Positions 42,351-52,328 of a stretch of 64,000 nucleotides of DNA are shown in pieces; position 1 is the first letter of the stretch; every line of letters begins with the position of its first letter. The stretch is from Symbiodinium natans (Eukaryota > Sar > Dinophyceae > Suessiales > Symbiodiniaceae): positions 224,001-288,000 of the forward strand of contig CAJNDS010002375.1 of the NCBI GenBank assembly GCA_905221605.1, read 5' to 3'. The translations under genes were made by a program, and so were the position numbers. Below the pieces are notes generated by a model, which did no database searches, had not been told where the DNA came from, and was given only the letters and a program-made list of their open reading frames with translations.

Positions 42351-42830
42351 GTGAGTCGGCAAGATGCTGCAAGAATGGCTGCACTAGTGGTAGGTACAGG
42401 GGGAGGTAGCATATACATAACCCCCAACGAAAGCGGTCCTTTGATAACATGGTGCCTGAACACAGTGCATCCCCCACCCCCACGTTCCTTCGCAGGCTCT
42501 GGGGGCGGTGGATTCCGATTACGGGCCGAGCGGACAAAGTCCATGAAGTCCGTCTTCCCAGAAACTTCCTTACCTGGGATCGGCGAGGGCTTCACACTCA
42601 AGATTTACACGGGCTTATGGGGTTTGACAGAAGGCGGAGTGGCAAACAAAGGGCCGCAAGGGTTGGGTTTTAATTTCGTGGCCAAGGAATCAGTAAGCTA
42701 CTTGGCAGCAAATTTCCTGAGCCCTCTGCACAACTACCTCCGGGCTCACCAGAGTCTCCAACTAAAGACACCTCTATATGCTTCCCTCAGAACCTTAATG
42801 AAAACAGCAATATGTTTACTATTCCCTTGA
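42351..42830 (+). CDS. Coding-like block, strand uncertain
   Basis: A plus frame of 160 codons reads LVVGTGGGSIYITPNESGPL, then SFAGSGGGGFRLRAERTKSM and GIGEGFTLKIYTGLWGLTEG. On the minus strand a short exon reads NLECEALADP and ends at a consensus donor (CCCAG|GTAAGG) at 42574. Only one strand can be right over 42573-42620. Confidence 0.35.
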   Translation: MSRQDAARMAALVVGTGGGSIYITPNESGPLITWCLNTVHPPPPRSFAGSGGGGFRLRAERTKSMKSVFPETSLPGIGEGFTLKIYTGLWGLTEGGVANKGPQGLGFNFVAKESVSYLAANFLSPLHNYLRAHQSLQLKTPLYASLRTLMKTAICLLFP

Positions 42831-43730
42831 GGTTTATACAAATAAAACAAAAAAATCCTGAGGGGGCTATGGACCTGAGACCCGGAGAACCAAAGTGCGA
42901 GCGGAGGCAGCAGAGGCCGACTGATTGAGATGTTGGGTAAGTCTCAAGAACATCGCTGCTGGAAACAGCATCATACTAAACCCTAAACCCTAAATCCTAA
43001 ACCCTAACTCCCTAAACCCCTAAACCACTAAACCCTAAACCCTAAACCCTATGGTGGAGGAGCCGAACGAATCACATACTCAAGCTTCCCTACACAAGCT
43101 TGCTGCGCGCAGAGCGCACGGACGCCTCTCCAGTCCAGGTCCAGATGAACTCTTCCCCTCGAAGCGGTCCTAAACCCTAAACCCTAAACCCTAAATCCTA
43201 AACCCTCTCTCTTAAGCTGTAATCCTCGAAGCCCAAACACTCAAGCCCTTGTCTTAAACCTCTGGTGAGGCTGATTCCATGAACCCCCCAAAATCCTAGA
43301 CTCACTGAGCTTTGTCACAGGAAACAGGTGAACAGGTTAATCTCTGGAGATAAGCCGCCAGACCCGACGAACAAAGAACCCAAGTCTGAAACCCAAGAGG
43401 CGGGCGTAGACCCGGATATGGTGTCGGCCGAACAGCCGACGGCTCTGCCACATGAAGGCCTTGTTGTACTTGGCCTTATACCTGAGCTCAAACTCAGAAA
43501 TCCACTAATTATCCATCCTGACACCTGCATCTTTTAAGAAGCCGGTTTAGGGGGGTGGGTTCTGCAGCAGTCTGACTTTCCCATGCCAACCCCTGCCGCA
43601 AGGTACTAACGGTTTAGGACCCGCAAGACCAGCCTGACGTGAAACAACATCTGCTGAAGCAGCCTTGCAGGAAAATTTACGGCATTCAGGACAATTCCAG
43701 TAACTGGTTTGTGCCCTTCTGGGATGAAGA

Positions 43731-43827
43731 CTTGGAAGTTCATGGTACTTACAACCCGATTATAAGCCCCTTAAGTGCCCTAATCTGGCTATTTTGACGG
43801 GTCATAAGTACACTTAGAATTGGGTGA
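43731..43827. mobile_element. Family B element, subfamily II, right end lost
   Basis: CTTGGAAGTTCATGGTACTT and inner AACCCGATTATAA match. The terminal CATGAACCTCCAAG is missing. Confidence 0.65.
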
Positions 43828-43987
43828 CGGCCTCATGCCCAAACTGAATCGCAGCCCAAGTCTCTCCTCCTCGATGCCATTTGCGGGATCCTTCACGGTT
43901 TAGGGTTTAGGGTTTAGGGTTTAGGGTTTTAGGGTTTAGGGTTTAGGGGCGGCAAGGTCGAAGGTTCAGGGGCGCAACGGTTTGGCT

Positions 43988-44418
43988 CTACTTGAAGGTT
44001 CATCGGGGTAGTTACTGTATAAGCAGGCTTACAAGTACCCTAAAACAGGCTTTCACCAGTTATGAGTATAGATGCCCTACGTTAGAAGCAAAACAAATCT
44101 GTGCTCTTTTTTTGGCCAACCTGCCTAGCAGCCTCAGACCACACCGCAGGGCTACAGGCCAGGTCACGCATCCCTCACCCCCTTTTTTTTTAAACCCCAA
44201 CAGATCCCTCTTGCATCCGGGACTACTCCCCAACATCCCTCTAAATGCCCCCACGACTCCCTGAAGCCCTACAACCCCCAAACCTCAGACCTTCAAAAGA
44301 CGTAAAGCCGTGAAACCCTGGAAGACCTAAAGTACTGGAAAATAAGGTTATCACCAGTTGTAGCTACAGTTCGCCTACTTATAACCCCACTAATTACTAC
44401 CCAATGAACCTCCAAGTA
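43988..44418. mobile_element. Family B element split by about 265 bases
   Basis: The left part (CTACTTGAAGGTTCATCGGG) runs to about 44075 and the right part (AATAAGGTTATCACCAGTTG to AACCTCCAAGTA) starts at about 44341. Both carry ACCAGTT, so the break duplicated part of the middle. Confidence 0.7.
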
Positions 44419-44482
44419 AACCCCATAAACCCTACAAACCCTATAAACCCTACTCCTCAACCCCTACTAAGTAGATCGCCTC

Positions 44483-44552
44483 TTGGTACCACCTTATACT
44501 AACAGTCCTTAACAAGCATTATAGTACCCCAGATTATGAGAGAACACCCCAA
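44483..44552. mobile_element. Family A element, degraded
   Basis: CCACCTTATACTAACAGTCC and AACAAGCATTATAGTACCCC match the left arm. The right end is reduced to GAACACCCCAA. Confidence 0.6.
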
Positions 44553-45583
44553 CCTAAAGCCCTAACCCTACACCCTAAACCCTAAATTCCAAACCCTGAA
44601 AAAGGCCCTGAAGCCCTACCACTAGGGGATAGGATTAGGGAGACCCTTGGGGATATAGACCCTCTGAATAAGGTGCCTGTGTAAGAGAGCCAGAAGAGGG
44701 TTAAGAAGGGGTTCCCGTTTAAGGGTCCTAACCCTAAACCCTAAACCCTAAACCCTAACCCCTAAATTCCAAACCCTGAAAAAGGCCCTGAAGCCCTACC
44801 ACCGGCCCGAGATCTGAGAAGGTCCTCGTCCCCTTCGTGGCGATCCAAGCCCTGCTCCCCAATTCTGCGGAGCTCCAGGGCCTGGATTTGTTTAGGGTTT
44901 AGGGTTTAGGGTTTCAGGGTTTAGGGTTTCAGGGTTTCAGGGTTTCAGGGTTTCAGGGTTTCAGGGTTTCAGGGTTTCAGGGAAGTTTGGGGCTCTTTTT
45001 GGCCACCTGCCCAGGGTTTAGGGTTTGGGGGTTTGGGGGGTTTGGTGGCTTTAGGTTTGCTGTTGCCACCGGTCATGGCAGAGGTCTAATGTATCACAAA
45101 TTTTCATGGACATGTTCCATTTATTTCATGATCACGCAAATGCAACATTTTGTTGCATTTCGTATTACACAAAGTACTTTCAAACTGAAATCTTAGAGGG
45201 TTTGCGGCTTGGAGGAAGGTTTGGCCGGGGATTTGTTTCCTTATATTTCAGTGTTTTTCCTAATTTTTTCGCGTTTTTTTGCTCGGTTTTAGGGTTTAGG
45301 GTTTAGGGTCTAGGGTTTAGGGTTTAGGGTTTAGGGCTTAGGGTTTAGGGTTGAGGGTTTAGGGCTGCCAGGGTTGCTAGAGTTGCTAGGGTTGCTTAGG
45401 TTGCTTGGGTTGCTTGGCTTGCTTGGCTTGCTTGCTTGCTTGCTTGCTAGGCCACCCACCCGGAAAAAAATGCAAAAAACGGGAAAAATAAGCAAAAAAC
45501 ACCGCCACCGGAAGGTTTGGGCGTTTGGAGTGCAAGTTCAAACTAGGTTGGCCTTTCATGCCCTCTGAGAAGGAAAACATGAA

Positions 45584-45808
45584 ATGTCTTCTGGGCCTGC
45601 CGAGCAGTGGTATGTATTGCTGGTTGCTGATTTCGTTGCCCACATGGCCTTGAGCTTGGTCTTCAGGAATGCTGTTGAGGAACTTACCGGGGATGTTTGT
45701 AGGAATCTGCTCGCTGCTCCAAGGCTTCAGACCAGAACCGCCACCTGGGCGGCCAAATGTGAAGCACGGAGCCCAAACGTGAAAAATGAAGCAAAACCGA
45801 AACCCTAA
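45584..45808 (+). CDS. Candidate 74-aa gene or first exon
   Basis: ATG-led frame: MSSGPAEQWYVLLVADFVAH, then MALSLVFRNAVEELTGDVCR and RTATWAAKCEARS. The hydrophobic stretch followed by an acidic helix looks like a genuine protein. The end lies in a CCCTAAA motif, so a donor before it is likely. The function is unknown. Confidence 0.45.
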   Translation: MSSGPAEQWYVLLVADFVAHMALSLVFRNAVEELTGDVCRNLLAAPRLQTRTATWAAKCEARSPNVKNEAKPKP

Positions 45809-45842
45809 ACCCCTTTTACATCCAGGCCTCTAACCCTAAACC

Positions 45843-45885
45843 CCTCTCTCTCTCTCTCTGTCTGTCTCTCTCTCTCTCTCTCTCA
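45843..45885. repeat. CT microsatellite
   Basis: About twenty CT dinucleotides, with two GT interruptions. Confidence 0.95.
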
Positions 45886-46080
45886 CCCCTAAACCCCTAA
45901 ACCCTAAATCCTAGGCGCCACAGCCGCTACACAAGCCCTACACCCCAAGCCCTTAACCCTAAAAGCCACACTCTTTGCCTGAGCCTCCGGCGCAAGGCTC
46001 TGGGTTCCCCTCAGAATCGGTCCGGGGGGGTTGGATCACTGGCGGCGTGAAGTCCTTGACCTCCTCCCGCGGCTTTTGGG

Positions 46081-46280
46081 GGTTCAAGGGTTTAGGGGTT
46101 CAAGGGTGGGTTCAAGGGGTTTAGGGTTCAGGGTCAAGGGTTCAGGGGTTTAGGAGGGGTTCAGGGTCTAGGGGTTCAGGGTCTAGGGGTTCAAGGGTTG
46201 AGGGTTCAAGGGTTCAAAAACTCAAGGGTTCAAGGGTTTAGGGGTGGGGACCCGGTTTAGGGTGTAGGTTTTTGGTGGAT
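46081..46280. repeat. Degenerate GGGTTCA/GGGTTTA repeats
   Basis: Many imperfect copies such as GGGTTCAAGG and GGGGTTCAGG look like decayed telomere-type repeats. Confidence 0.85.
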
Positions 46281-46441
46281 AGGGACCCTAAACCCAAGAC
46301 CCCGAACATGATGCAGGAATTCATCCCGACGAGCAGGAGGCTGCAGGGCGCATGAAACAGGCTTTGTTTTCTGAAGCCTTCGTAGCTGACACTCACGACG
46401 CATTGCAGGGAACAGTTGGTTTGGGTTCACAAAAGCAGTGC

Positions 46442-46923
46442 TCCGTGGTCCTTCAAGAGGTCGCGGATGGTGGGGTCCAGCTTTGGTTTGTCGTACTTCG
46501 GAAACCTGGGGTTGTTGTGGGAGAACATCGGAAGCATTAGAGTGCAGTAACCCCTGTGCTGATCTCGACGTGAAGCACGAGCCATGGCGCTTTCAAACTG
46601 AATCGGGAGCCATGGGTATCCTTATGGTCACTTCTCCAAATTACGGTCCCATTGGTGTTACTATTTGTAAGGCGGCCCCCCTAACATTTCGGGTACCCCA
46701 AAAGGGATCATTACTTTTTGAGAACTGACCATATGAAGCACAGCCGGGGCACTAGAGACAGGCATCACGGCTGTATTGGGCAGAAATCACCAACACTACC
46801 CGCTTTTTGCGCAAAGGGGCGAAACGGTGGTGCCCACCACATCGATTTCCTGCGCCTGCAGGAAGGAGACAAGATCGCAGGTCCCTCTGTCTGCACAAGT
46901 CTCAGACCCCTTCTTGTGGCTCC
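46442..46923 (-). CDS. Three-exon gene fragment, unknown protein
   Basis: Exon 46800-46923 follows GCCAG|, reads SHKKGSETCADRGTCDLVSF and ends GTTVSPLCAKS, phase 2 at a GT donor. A 22-base microexon, 46730-46751, (TCTAG| to ATG|GTCAGT) reads APAVLHM and restores phase 0. Exon 46442-46597 follows GATTCAG|, reads FESAMARASRRDQHRGYCTL, then MLPMFSHNNPRFPKYDKPKL and ends DPTIRDLLKDHG at a GC donor. Codons are strongly G/C-ending. The intron at 46598-46729 contains a family C-like palindrome. The protein has a basic, then aromatic and proline-rich character. I recognise no family. Confidence 0.6.
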
Positions 46924-46939
46924 CTGGCTTGGTCTTCCT

Positions 46940-47450
46940 GTCGCCTTGTGGTTTAGGGTTTAGGGTTTAGGGTTTAGGGCCTCTCTGATACCCAGCAATT
47001 ACAAAAAAACCGTGCCCCTTTGCACAGGCTTGTCCCAGCGGGCCTGGTCGAGCTCGTCGCTCTCGTGGCAACACGCTCAGTTTGAATATAGGGACCCAAT
47101 CTAAGGGTAGTTACATGGTCCCCTTGATGTGGGCGCTTGAAAGGGACGGCTTATATACCCCCGTATACCGTATACAACGCAAGGGCCCACACATCAGAAC
47201 CAGGGACCATATTAAGGGCCCAAATTTGAGCCCTAAACCCTAAACCCCTTTTACATCCAGCTGCCGGGAAATGCAGGCCCACACAACCAGCATCACAGTT
47301 CTCGTGACCCTAAACCCTAAACCCTAAACCCCTCAACCCTATGGCCTCCCAAAAGGGCAACAGAATCTGCCAGGCCTTGCCGGTCAGCATCTCCAGGCTG
47401 TCATGCTCCCACTCGCGGCAGCCCATTCCCTTCCTGTGACGACCCTTTTG
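46940..47450. other. No gene seen; foldback element near 47090-47230
   Basis: TTTAGGG copies at 46948-46980 and CCCTAAA at 47306-47335 flank a foldback whose arms read GGTCCCCTTGATGTGGGCGC and, inverted, GGTCCCTGGTTCTGATGTGT. Confidence 0.6.
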
Positions 47451-47479
47451 CCTAAACCCTCAACCCTGAACCGTAAACC

Positions 47480-47660
47480 CTAGACCCTAAACCCCCGTAC
47501 TCCACCGCGGCCCTGCCCTCCCAAGCATCGACTGCAAGAGTAGCACAGGGACATGCTAGCCCAAGGTGGCAACATGATCCGTGGGTGTGGGATCTTTTCA
47601 AGGATTGACGGTTTGCAAGTTTGGAAGCTTCGGGGGAAGACAGTGGATCCAAGAGTTAAG
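47480..47660 (-). CDS. Coding-like block, frame uncertain
   Basis: One frame reads KIPHPRIMLPPWASMSLCYS and another ends LAVDAWEGRAAVEYGG. Either, or both through an intron, may be coding. Confidence 0.3.
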
Positions 47661-47663
47661 GAA

Positions 47664-47924
47664 AATTGACTCTGAAGTTAATTGACCGGCATCGGGCCGG
47701 CTCGACGCCCCTTAGGTCCAGCACAATTAACTCTCGATTTAATTGCCTGTTAACGTCGCGCGACGTAGCATGCCATGCCGGCAAGCTGCTCAAGGAAAAC
47801 AATTAAATCAGGATTTAATTGTTTCTTCTAGACGACCCCAACCTGCAGAAACAATTAAATCAGGATTTAATTGTTTCTGCTAGACGACCCCAACCCGCAG
47901 CAGAATTAAATCAGGATTTAATGG
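47664..47924. repeat. Cluster of AT-rich palindromes, first group
   Basis: Five copies of a palindrome of the form CAATTAAATC-AG-GATTTAATTG, intact or decayed, lie at 47664, 47724, 47800, 47852 and 47903. The last three are parts of a roughly 52-base tandem unit whose spacer reads TTTCTGCTAGACGACCCCAA. Confidence 0.9.
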
Positions 47925-48164
47925 ACATGAATCAATGACCAAGCCTGAATACGGGTCGGATCGGGAACCACCTTAACCACTAGGACACCCATGAAATTAG
48001 GGACAACCAGATAACGAACTACACCTACACCGGAATGTTGATGGCGTGGCAGTGAGGTGATTGTCGAAGGGAGCTCACAGTTCCTCGGAGGTCTTTTCGT
48101 GGGCACGACAAGCATATGTCGACTGGCAGGAAAACATGCACGCGCGAACGATGTCTCCCTAGAG

Positions 48165-48675
48165 TAAGAGTAATAATAAGAACAATAATAGTAAGAATAG
48201 TAATAATAATAGTAATAGTAATAATAGTAATAGTAATAGTAATAGTAATAGTAATAGTAATAGTAATAGTAATAGTAATAGTAATAGTAATAGTAATAGT
48301 AATAGTAATAGTAATAATGATAGTACTAGGAAAAATAATAGTTGCAATAATAATGGTAGTAACAATAAGAATAATAATAATACTACTCATAATAATAGTA
48401 ACAGTAATACGAGTAATAGTAATAGTAATAATTATAATGGTAATAACAATAAGAAGAATAATCATACTACTCATAACAATAGTAACAGTAATACGAGTAA
48501 TAGTAATAGTAATAATAATAAGAAAATACTAATAAGAAGAAGAATAAGAATAATAATTGTAATACTAATAGTAATATTAAGGCTAGTAGTCAAAATAATA
48601 ATACTAATAATAATAGTAATAAGACTCATAGTAATAGGAATAATAAGACTAACTAATAGTAATAATAGTAATAAT
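48165..48675. repeat. TAATAG/TAATAA microsatellite
   Basis: An AATAGT hexanucleotide runs nearly perfectly at about 48205-48310, with degenerate AATAAT copies to 48675. Open frames over it (Ile/Val or Leu repeats) are artefacts. Confidence 0.97.
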
Positions 48676-48679
48676 AGTA

Positions 48680-48881
48680 CAATTAAATCATGATTTGATG
48701 GTGCAAACAGGTACCAATTAGCACAAGTCTTTGCTATACCATTAAATCACGATTTAATTGTCTTCCAGTCAAACGCAAAGAAACACAATTAAATCACGAT
48801 TTAATTGTGTTTTTGTAGGGACAAGGTATGTCGAGAGGTCAAAACCCAACCCAAACACAACAATTAAATCAGGATTTAATT
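48680..48881. repeat. Cluster of AT-rich palindromes, second group
   Basis: Four more copies lie at 48680, 48741, 48785 and 48861, with centres TG, CG, CG and AG. The arms AATTAAATC and GATTTAATT are conserved while the spacers differ. Confidence 0.9.
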
Positions 48882-48951
48882 TTTTTAACTTCTGGATCCA
48901 TGGGTTTTCTTCGGGCAGGGTTGGCGCTTCCAAAAACCCTGAATCCTGCAA

Positions 48952-49056
48952 TGTGAGCCAGGCGTCCAGTTTACCCAGTGGGACTCCCGCGCTAGGACGT
49001 GGGTCACCATGGTGCCGACACTGGCCCGCCTTGGGCGAGGTCCCACTCCAGAACTG
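48952..49056 (-). CDS. Weak candidate exon
   Basis: The minus frame reads RASVGTMVTHVLARESHWVN and then WTPGSHC, with G/C-rich third positions. A plus frame (ALGRGSPWCRHWPALGEVPL) is also open. Confidence 0.3.
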
Positions 49057-49205
49057 AAGGTTTACGGGTTTAGGGTTTAGGGTTTAAGGCACCACCTGGA
49101 CACACAGTTTCGTAGTGGAAGACATCTTACATCCCAAGCTCTGAGGGTGCTCATGTGCGGCAACAGCCTCGAAAGAACTTCAGCCCTCCCCAGCCAGTGC
49201 AGAGA

Positions 49206-49290
49206 GTCATCACAGAGGCAGCTTCGGCTTTGGAACGTGAGCTAGAGATTTGGGTAGGGTAGCCCTCTTCTCTACCCAGCATAACTGCAC
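49206..49290 (-). CDS. Candidate exon, unknown protein
   Basis: After the acceptor ACATGTGCAG| the frame reads LCWVEKRATLPKSLAHVPKP and then KLPL before a stop. A GT donor lies just before the stop. Confidence 0.4.
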
Positions 49291-49837
49291 ATGTAAAATA
49301 TGTAAACCTAGAATTTAGGGGAAGACTTCGATCGCTATGTGTCACGCAACTTTCTTGATAAGACATGTGACATGGCCCAATGCTGCCTGATCCAATGATG
49401 CACATGTGCAACGAACATCTGCTTCCAAATCGTCTGGACATGTCCCTGCCCTGCCAATGAGTTGAGAACAGCGCATGACAAAACTGTGTGACTGCTCCGC
49501 TGGTGCTTCTGTTAACCCTAAACCCCAAACCCTAAACCCTAAACCCTAAACCCACGAATCCTGGAGTGAAAACGTTCCCAGTTTGGGCGAGCGTCGTTTG
49601 AGTCAGCACCTTTTCGATGCAACTTCTGATCTCCTGCCATCTGCACAAGCCCTGCAAAGCAAGGGGTTTAGGGTTTAGGGCTTAGGGTTTAGCGTTTAGG
49701 GTTTAGGGTTAGGGGAGCACCGACACCCTGCAAGAGGACTTCCGATGTCCTTCAGCTGAGCATGGATCGAGTCCGGCCTGGCCCATGCAGCAATCCATGG
49801 CTGGCATGTTTCGTTAAGCTCATGAGTCTTATGAGGG

Positions 49838-49888
49838 TTTAGGGTTTAGGGTTTAGGGTTTAGGGTTTAGGGTTTAGGGTTTAGGGCT
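49838..49888 (+). repeat. TTTAGGG tract
   Basis: Seven copies. Related short tracts lie at 49060-49085, 49515-49550 and 49665-49710. Confidence 0.95.
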
Positions 49889-50164
49889 CGTCTTTTTTGG
49901 GCAGACGGGTGGCTCATCTCACGGCGCGCATTCCCAAACCGAAGCATCTTCCCCCCCTGCGACACGGCGCTCCCATACGTGGTGAGTGTTTGTGGTTGCC
50001 TGTTAGGGAGGACGTCCTAATCTTCTAGGAATCACACCCTAAACCCCAAACCCTAAACCCTAAGCCCTAAACCCTACCTCCGGCTTCCGGGACTCTTCCG
50101 GGCCAAGGGGCTGCGTGGAGATCAACCCGCCCGGGCGATCCCTACGACCTTTCAGGGATTCCTT

Positions 50165-50404
50165 CTATTTCTTGAGTTTTGTTAGGGTTTTTTTGTTTTT
50201 CAGGGCGTTGGGGGGGACTTCTGGAAGTTTGAGCTGGGAGCTGTTGAAGGATTCAGGATGAGGCTTGGTGGGACGGCCTGAAACAGAGTTGTGTGCTTGC
50301 TTTGGGGGCTTGGAGGTTGTTTTTTGTTTTTTTGGGCGGGGAGGCAGTTTCAGCTTTCGTGATCCTGCAAGTGACCACTGAGCACTATTGATGCCCGAGA
50401 ACAC
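50165..50404 (-). CDS. Candidate Lys/Pro-rich coding block, 79 aa
   Basis: The frame reads INSAQWSLAGSRKLKLPPRP, then KKQKTTSKPPKQAHNSVSGR and ends LKNKKTLTKLKK before TAG. The basic, proline-rich composition suggests a disordered region. A good acceptor (CTTGCAG|GATC) lies within it, so the first residues may be intronic. Confidence 0.4.
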   Translation of the reverse strand: MFSGINSAQWSLAGSRKLKLPPRPKKQKTTSKPPKQAHNSVSGRPTKPHPESFNSSQLKLPEVPPNALKNKKTLTKLKK

Positions 50405-50449
50405 AAGAACTTTGCTTCGTAGCTTTCTCAGGAGGTAGAGTGGTGCGGC

Positions 50450-50740
50450 GTGGTGCCGTATGCTGACTGCGGGCTAAGTCGCTGGACACATCTTGCTCCA
50501 GAGCTTGGAAAGCAATCAGCACCTGATGGGAGCAACAAGATAAGGCGGTCATCCTGGCTGCCTTGTGCAACGGCAGAGGTTGCAGAGCAGAGGGATAGGG
50601 CAGGTTTAGGGACATGGCGATGCCATCGCGTCCCACGAGACCTCACTCGGCCACATGCCTTGGACCCTATCCAAGAGCAGGCTTCACGGACGAAGCAGAG
50701 TAGCAAAAAGCTGGGGCCTGCGTCAGGAACTGGATTCTGA
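50450..50740 (+). CDS. Coding-like block, strand uncertain
   Basis: The plus frame reads SRWTHLAPELGKQSAPDGSN, then LPCATAEVAEQRDRAGLGTW and DPIQEQASRTKQSSKKLGPA before TGA. A minus frame of 138 codons spans the same bases. Composition favours plus only slightly. Confidence 0.35.
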   Translation: MVPYADCGLSRWTHLAPELGKQSAPDGSNKIRRSSWLPCATAEVAEQRDRAGLGTWRCHRVPRDLTRPHALDPIQEQASRTKQSSKKLGPASGTGF

Positions 50741-50849
50741 GCTGCGGGTCGTCCATCTGAACCTTCGTACCCACACCGGCGGGCTGGTCTCGGGTGCGAG
50801 TGTCCCGTCGCAAGCTGCAGCGACAGCACTTTATTTAAGAGCACAACAT

Positions 50850-50905
50850 CCCTAAACCCTAAACCCTAAACCCTAAACCCTAAACCCTAAACCCTAAACC
50901 CTAAA
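50850..50905 (-). repeat. CCCTAAA tract
   Basis: Eight near-perfect copies. Confidence 0.96.
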
Positions 50906-51423
50906 TAAGAGCCTCGTCCGGGAGCCGACGCCCACAAGTGCGAAAAAAAAACTAGGTACCAAAATAAGAAATCCAGGGTGCGCTCAGCTTGGCTCTGAAT
51001 GCTGGGATATACCGTCGCCAACTTAAACCCCTTTTGCAGTACGCCTCGTCGGAAACGCTAAACCCGAAACCCCAGGCCCTAGACCCTAAGAAAATCAAGG
51101 GCTCACTTCCTTAAATTCCAGTTGGGCCCCTGGCCTTGGCGCCAACACCTGGATTTCTTTATTTTCTATTGGGCCACCTGGAGTTTAGGGTTTAGCTTCG
51201 AGTCGAGGGTTGGGAGGGCTTGGGGAGGATTCTTTGAGGGTTTAGGGTTTAGGTTTAGGGTTTGGAAGGGGTTTGGGCAGGTCTAGAAGGGTTTGGGTGG
51301 GTTCGGGAAGCCCTGCGGGGACTTCCGAACCCCGCCCGAACCCTACTAGGCCTGCCCAAACCCTCCTAACCCAATTTCCTCAAAACTAAATTCAGTAATC
51401 CAGCTCCCTGATTGTCAGTGGAT

Positions 51424-51729
51424 TTAGGAAATGACAAATTTATTAAGAGATTCGGGGCACGCTCGGGATGTGGGGATGTATTTCTGGATAAGTATGGGGG
51501 GGCCCTGACCTGGAGTTATCGCTTCCCTAGCTGTGCACCATTTGCATGCGAAGAGCACGAAAGGCTCGGGCACGACAGACCTGCCAGGGCATGTTGCGTT
51601 CAGGCCCACTGTAGATGCTGCAAGCATGCGCTTAGGAACAGTAGGTTCTTCTTGCCATGGCCGGAATCTCGGCTGCCTGTTCACAAGCATCGTTGCACTG
51701 CTTACGTCCCGCATACAGCACCCTACCAA
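51424..51729 (-). CDS. Coding-like block of about 101 aa, strand uncertain
   Basis: The minus frame reads MVGCCMRDVSSATMLVNRQP, then PTVPKRMLAASTVGLNATCP and GPPILIQKYIPTSRACPESL before TAA. The plus strand is open over the same bases as a 112-codon frame. Mixed composition and slightly higher G/C at third positions favour minus. Confidence 0.35.
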   Translation of the reverse strand: MVGCCMRDVSSATMLVNRQPRFRPWQEEPTVPKRMLAASTVGLNATCPGRSVVPEPFVLFACKWCTAREAITPGQGPPILIQKYIPTSRACPESLNKFVIS

Positions 51730-51902
51730 TCAACGATTCTGCTCTCATGATTCAGCCATGCACGAGGATTCCAATCCATGCCACAAGCTTCAGTCACCCA
51801 CTACCTTGTACATCCCCTCCCCAGCCCCACAACCAAAAACTCCCAAGGCCCCATCCCCAACCCCGAAACCCCTCAACCGTCACCCATTTGTCCGCCTGGG
51901 CT

Positions 51903-52018
51903 TCCCTAAACCCTAAACCCTAAACCCTAAACCCTAAACCCTAAACCCTAAACCCTAAACCCTAAACCCTAAACCCTAAACCCTAAACCCTAAACCCTAA
52001 ACCCTAAACCCTAAACCC
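51903..52018 (-). repeat. CCCTAAA tract
   Basis: Sixteen or so perfect CCCTAAA copies, among the longest tracts in the window. Confidence 0.98.
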
Positions 52019-52075
52019 TTCCCTTCCCTAACTCCCCCTCCTCTCCTCTCCTCCCCTCTCCTCCCCCCTTTGCGC

Positions 52076-52328
52076 CTGACGCTGTGGAGCTGGCTCCGGT
52101 GGGGTCCAGGGCTCCCGTTGCTCCGCGGAGGTGGGATACTTCCTTTGCTGAATGGCTGGGAGACTTTGGGGCTCTAGGTTTCAGGGGAAACTTGTTGGTA
52201 AAAAGGTGGCAGGCTGTAGCAGCATGGTGACTTTCAAGGCCCCTGATTGCCCTACCTGTCACATGCAACTTCCGCCCTTCGGAACGGCTGAGGATCTCGA
52301 ACTGCTTCAGCAGCTTCGTCATGGCCGC
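52076..52328 (-). CDS. Two-exon gene fragment, unknown protein
   Basis: Exon 52256-52328 follows the acceptor GCTCAG|, reads AAMTKLLKQFEILSRSEGRK and ends LHVT at a GT donor (ACAG|GTAGGG). Exon 52076-52155 follows CTCCCAG| with matching phase (G|CC gives Ala), reads IQQRKYPTSAEQREPWTPPE and ends PAPQRQ at a GC donor. The first exon forms a basic helix and the second is a polar, proline-rich linker. Third positions of the first exon are about 80% G/C. The plus-strand frame over the same place (TFKAPDCPTCHMQLPPFG) is taken as a shadow. Confidence 0.6.

Larger units (their letters stand above)
42840..45580. other. No supported gene: repeats and family B elements
   Basis: CCCTAAA runs lie at 42975-43050 and 43165-43205, TTTAGGG at 43898-43948, GGGTTTCA at 44890-44985 and TTTAGGG variants at 45287-45362, followed by a GCTTGCTT run near 45400-45450. 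A plus frame at 43328-43537 (DKPPDPTNKEPKSETQEAGV) is open but unsupported. Confidence 0.5.

Noticed and set aside
48025..48532. Ile/Val- and Leu-repeat frames that look like membrane proteins
   Set aside because: They arise from the TAATAG microsatellite. The hydrophobicity is a by-product of the repeat.
47664..48881. The palindrome cluster as a CRISPR array
   Set aside because: Repeats are AT-rich perfect palindromes with uneven spacing, some spacers are repeated, no cas genes are present, and the genome is eukaryotic.
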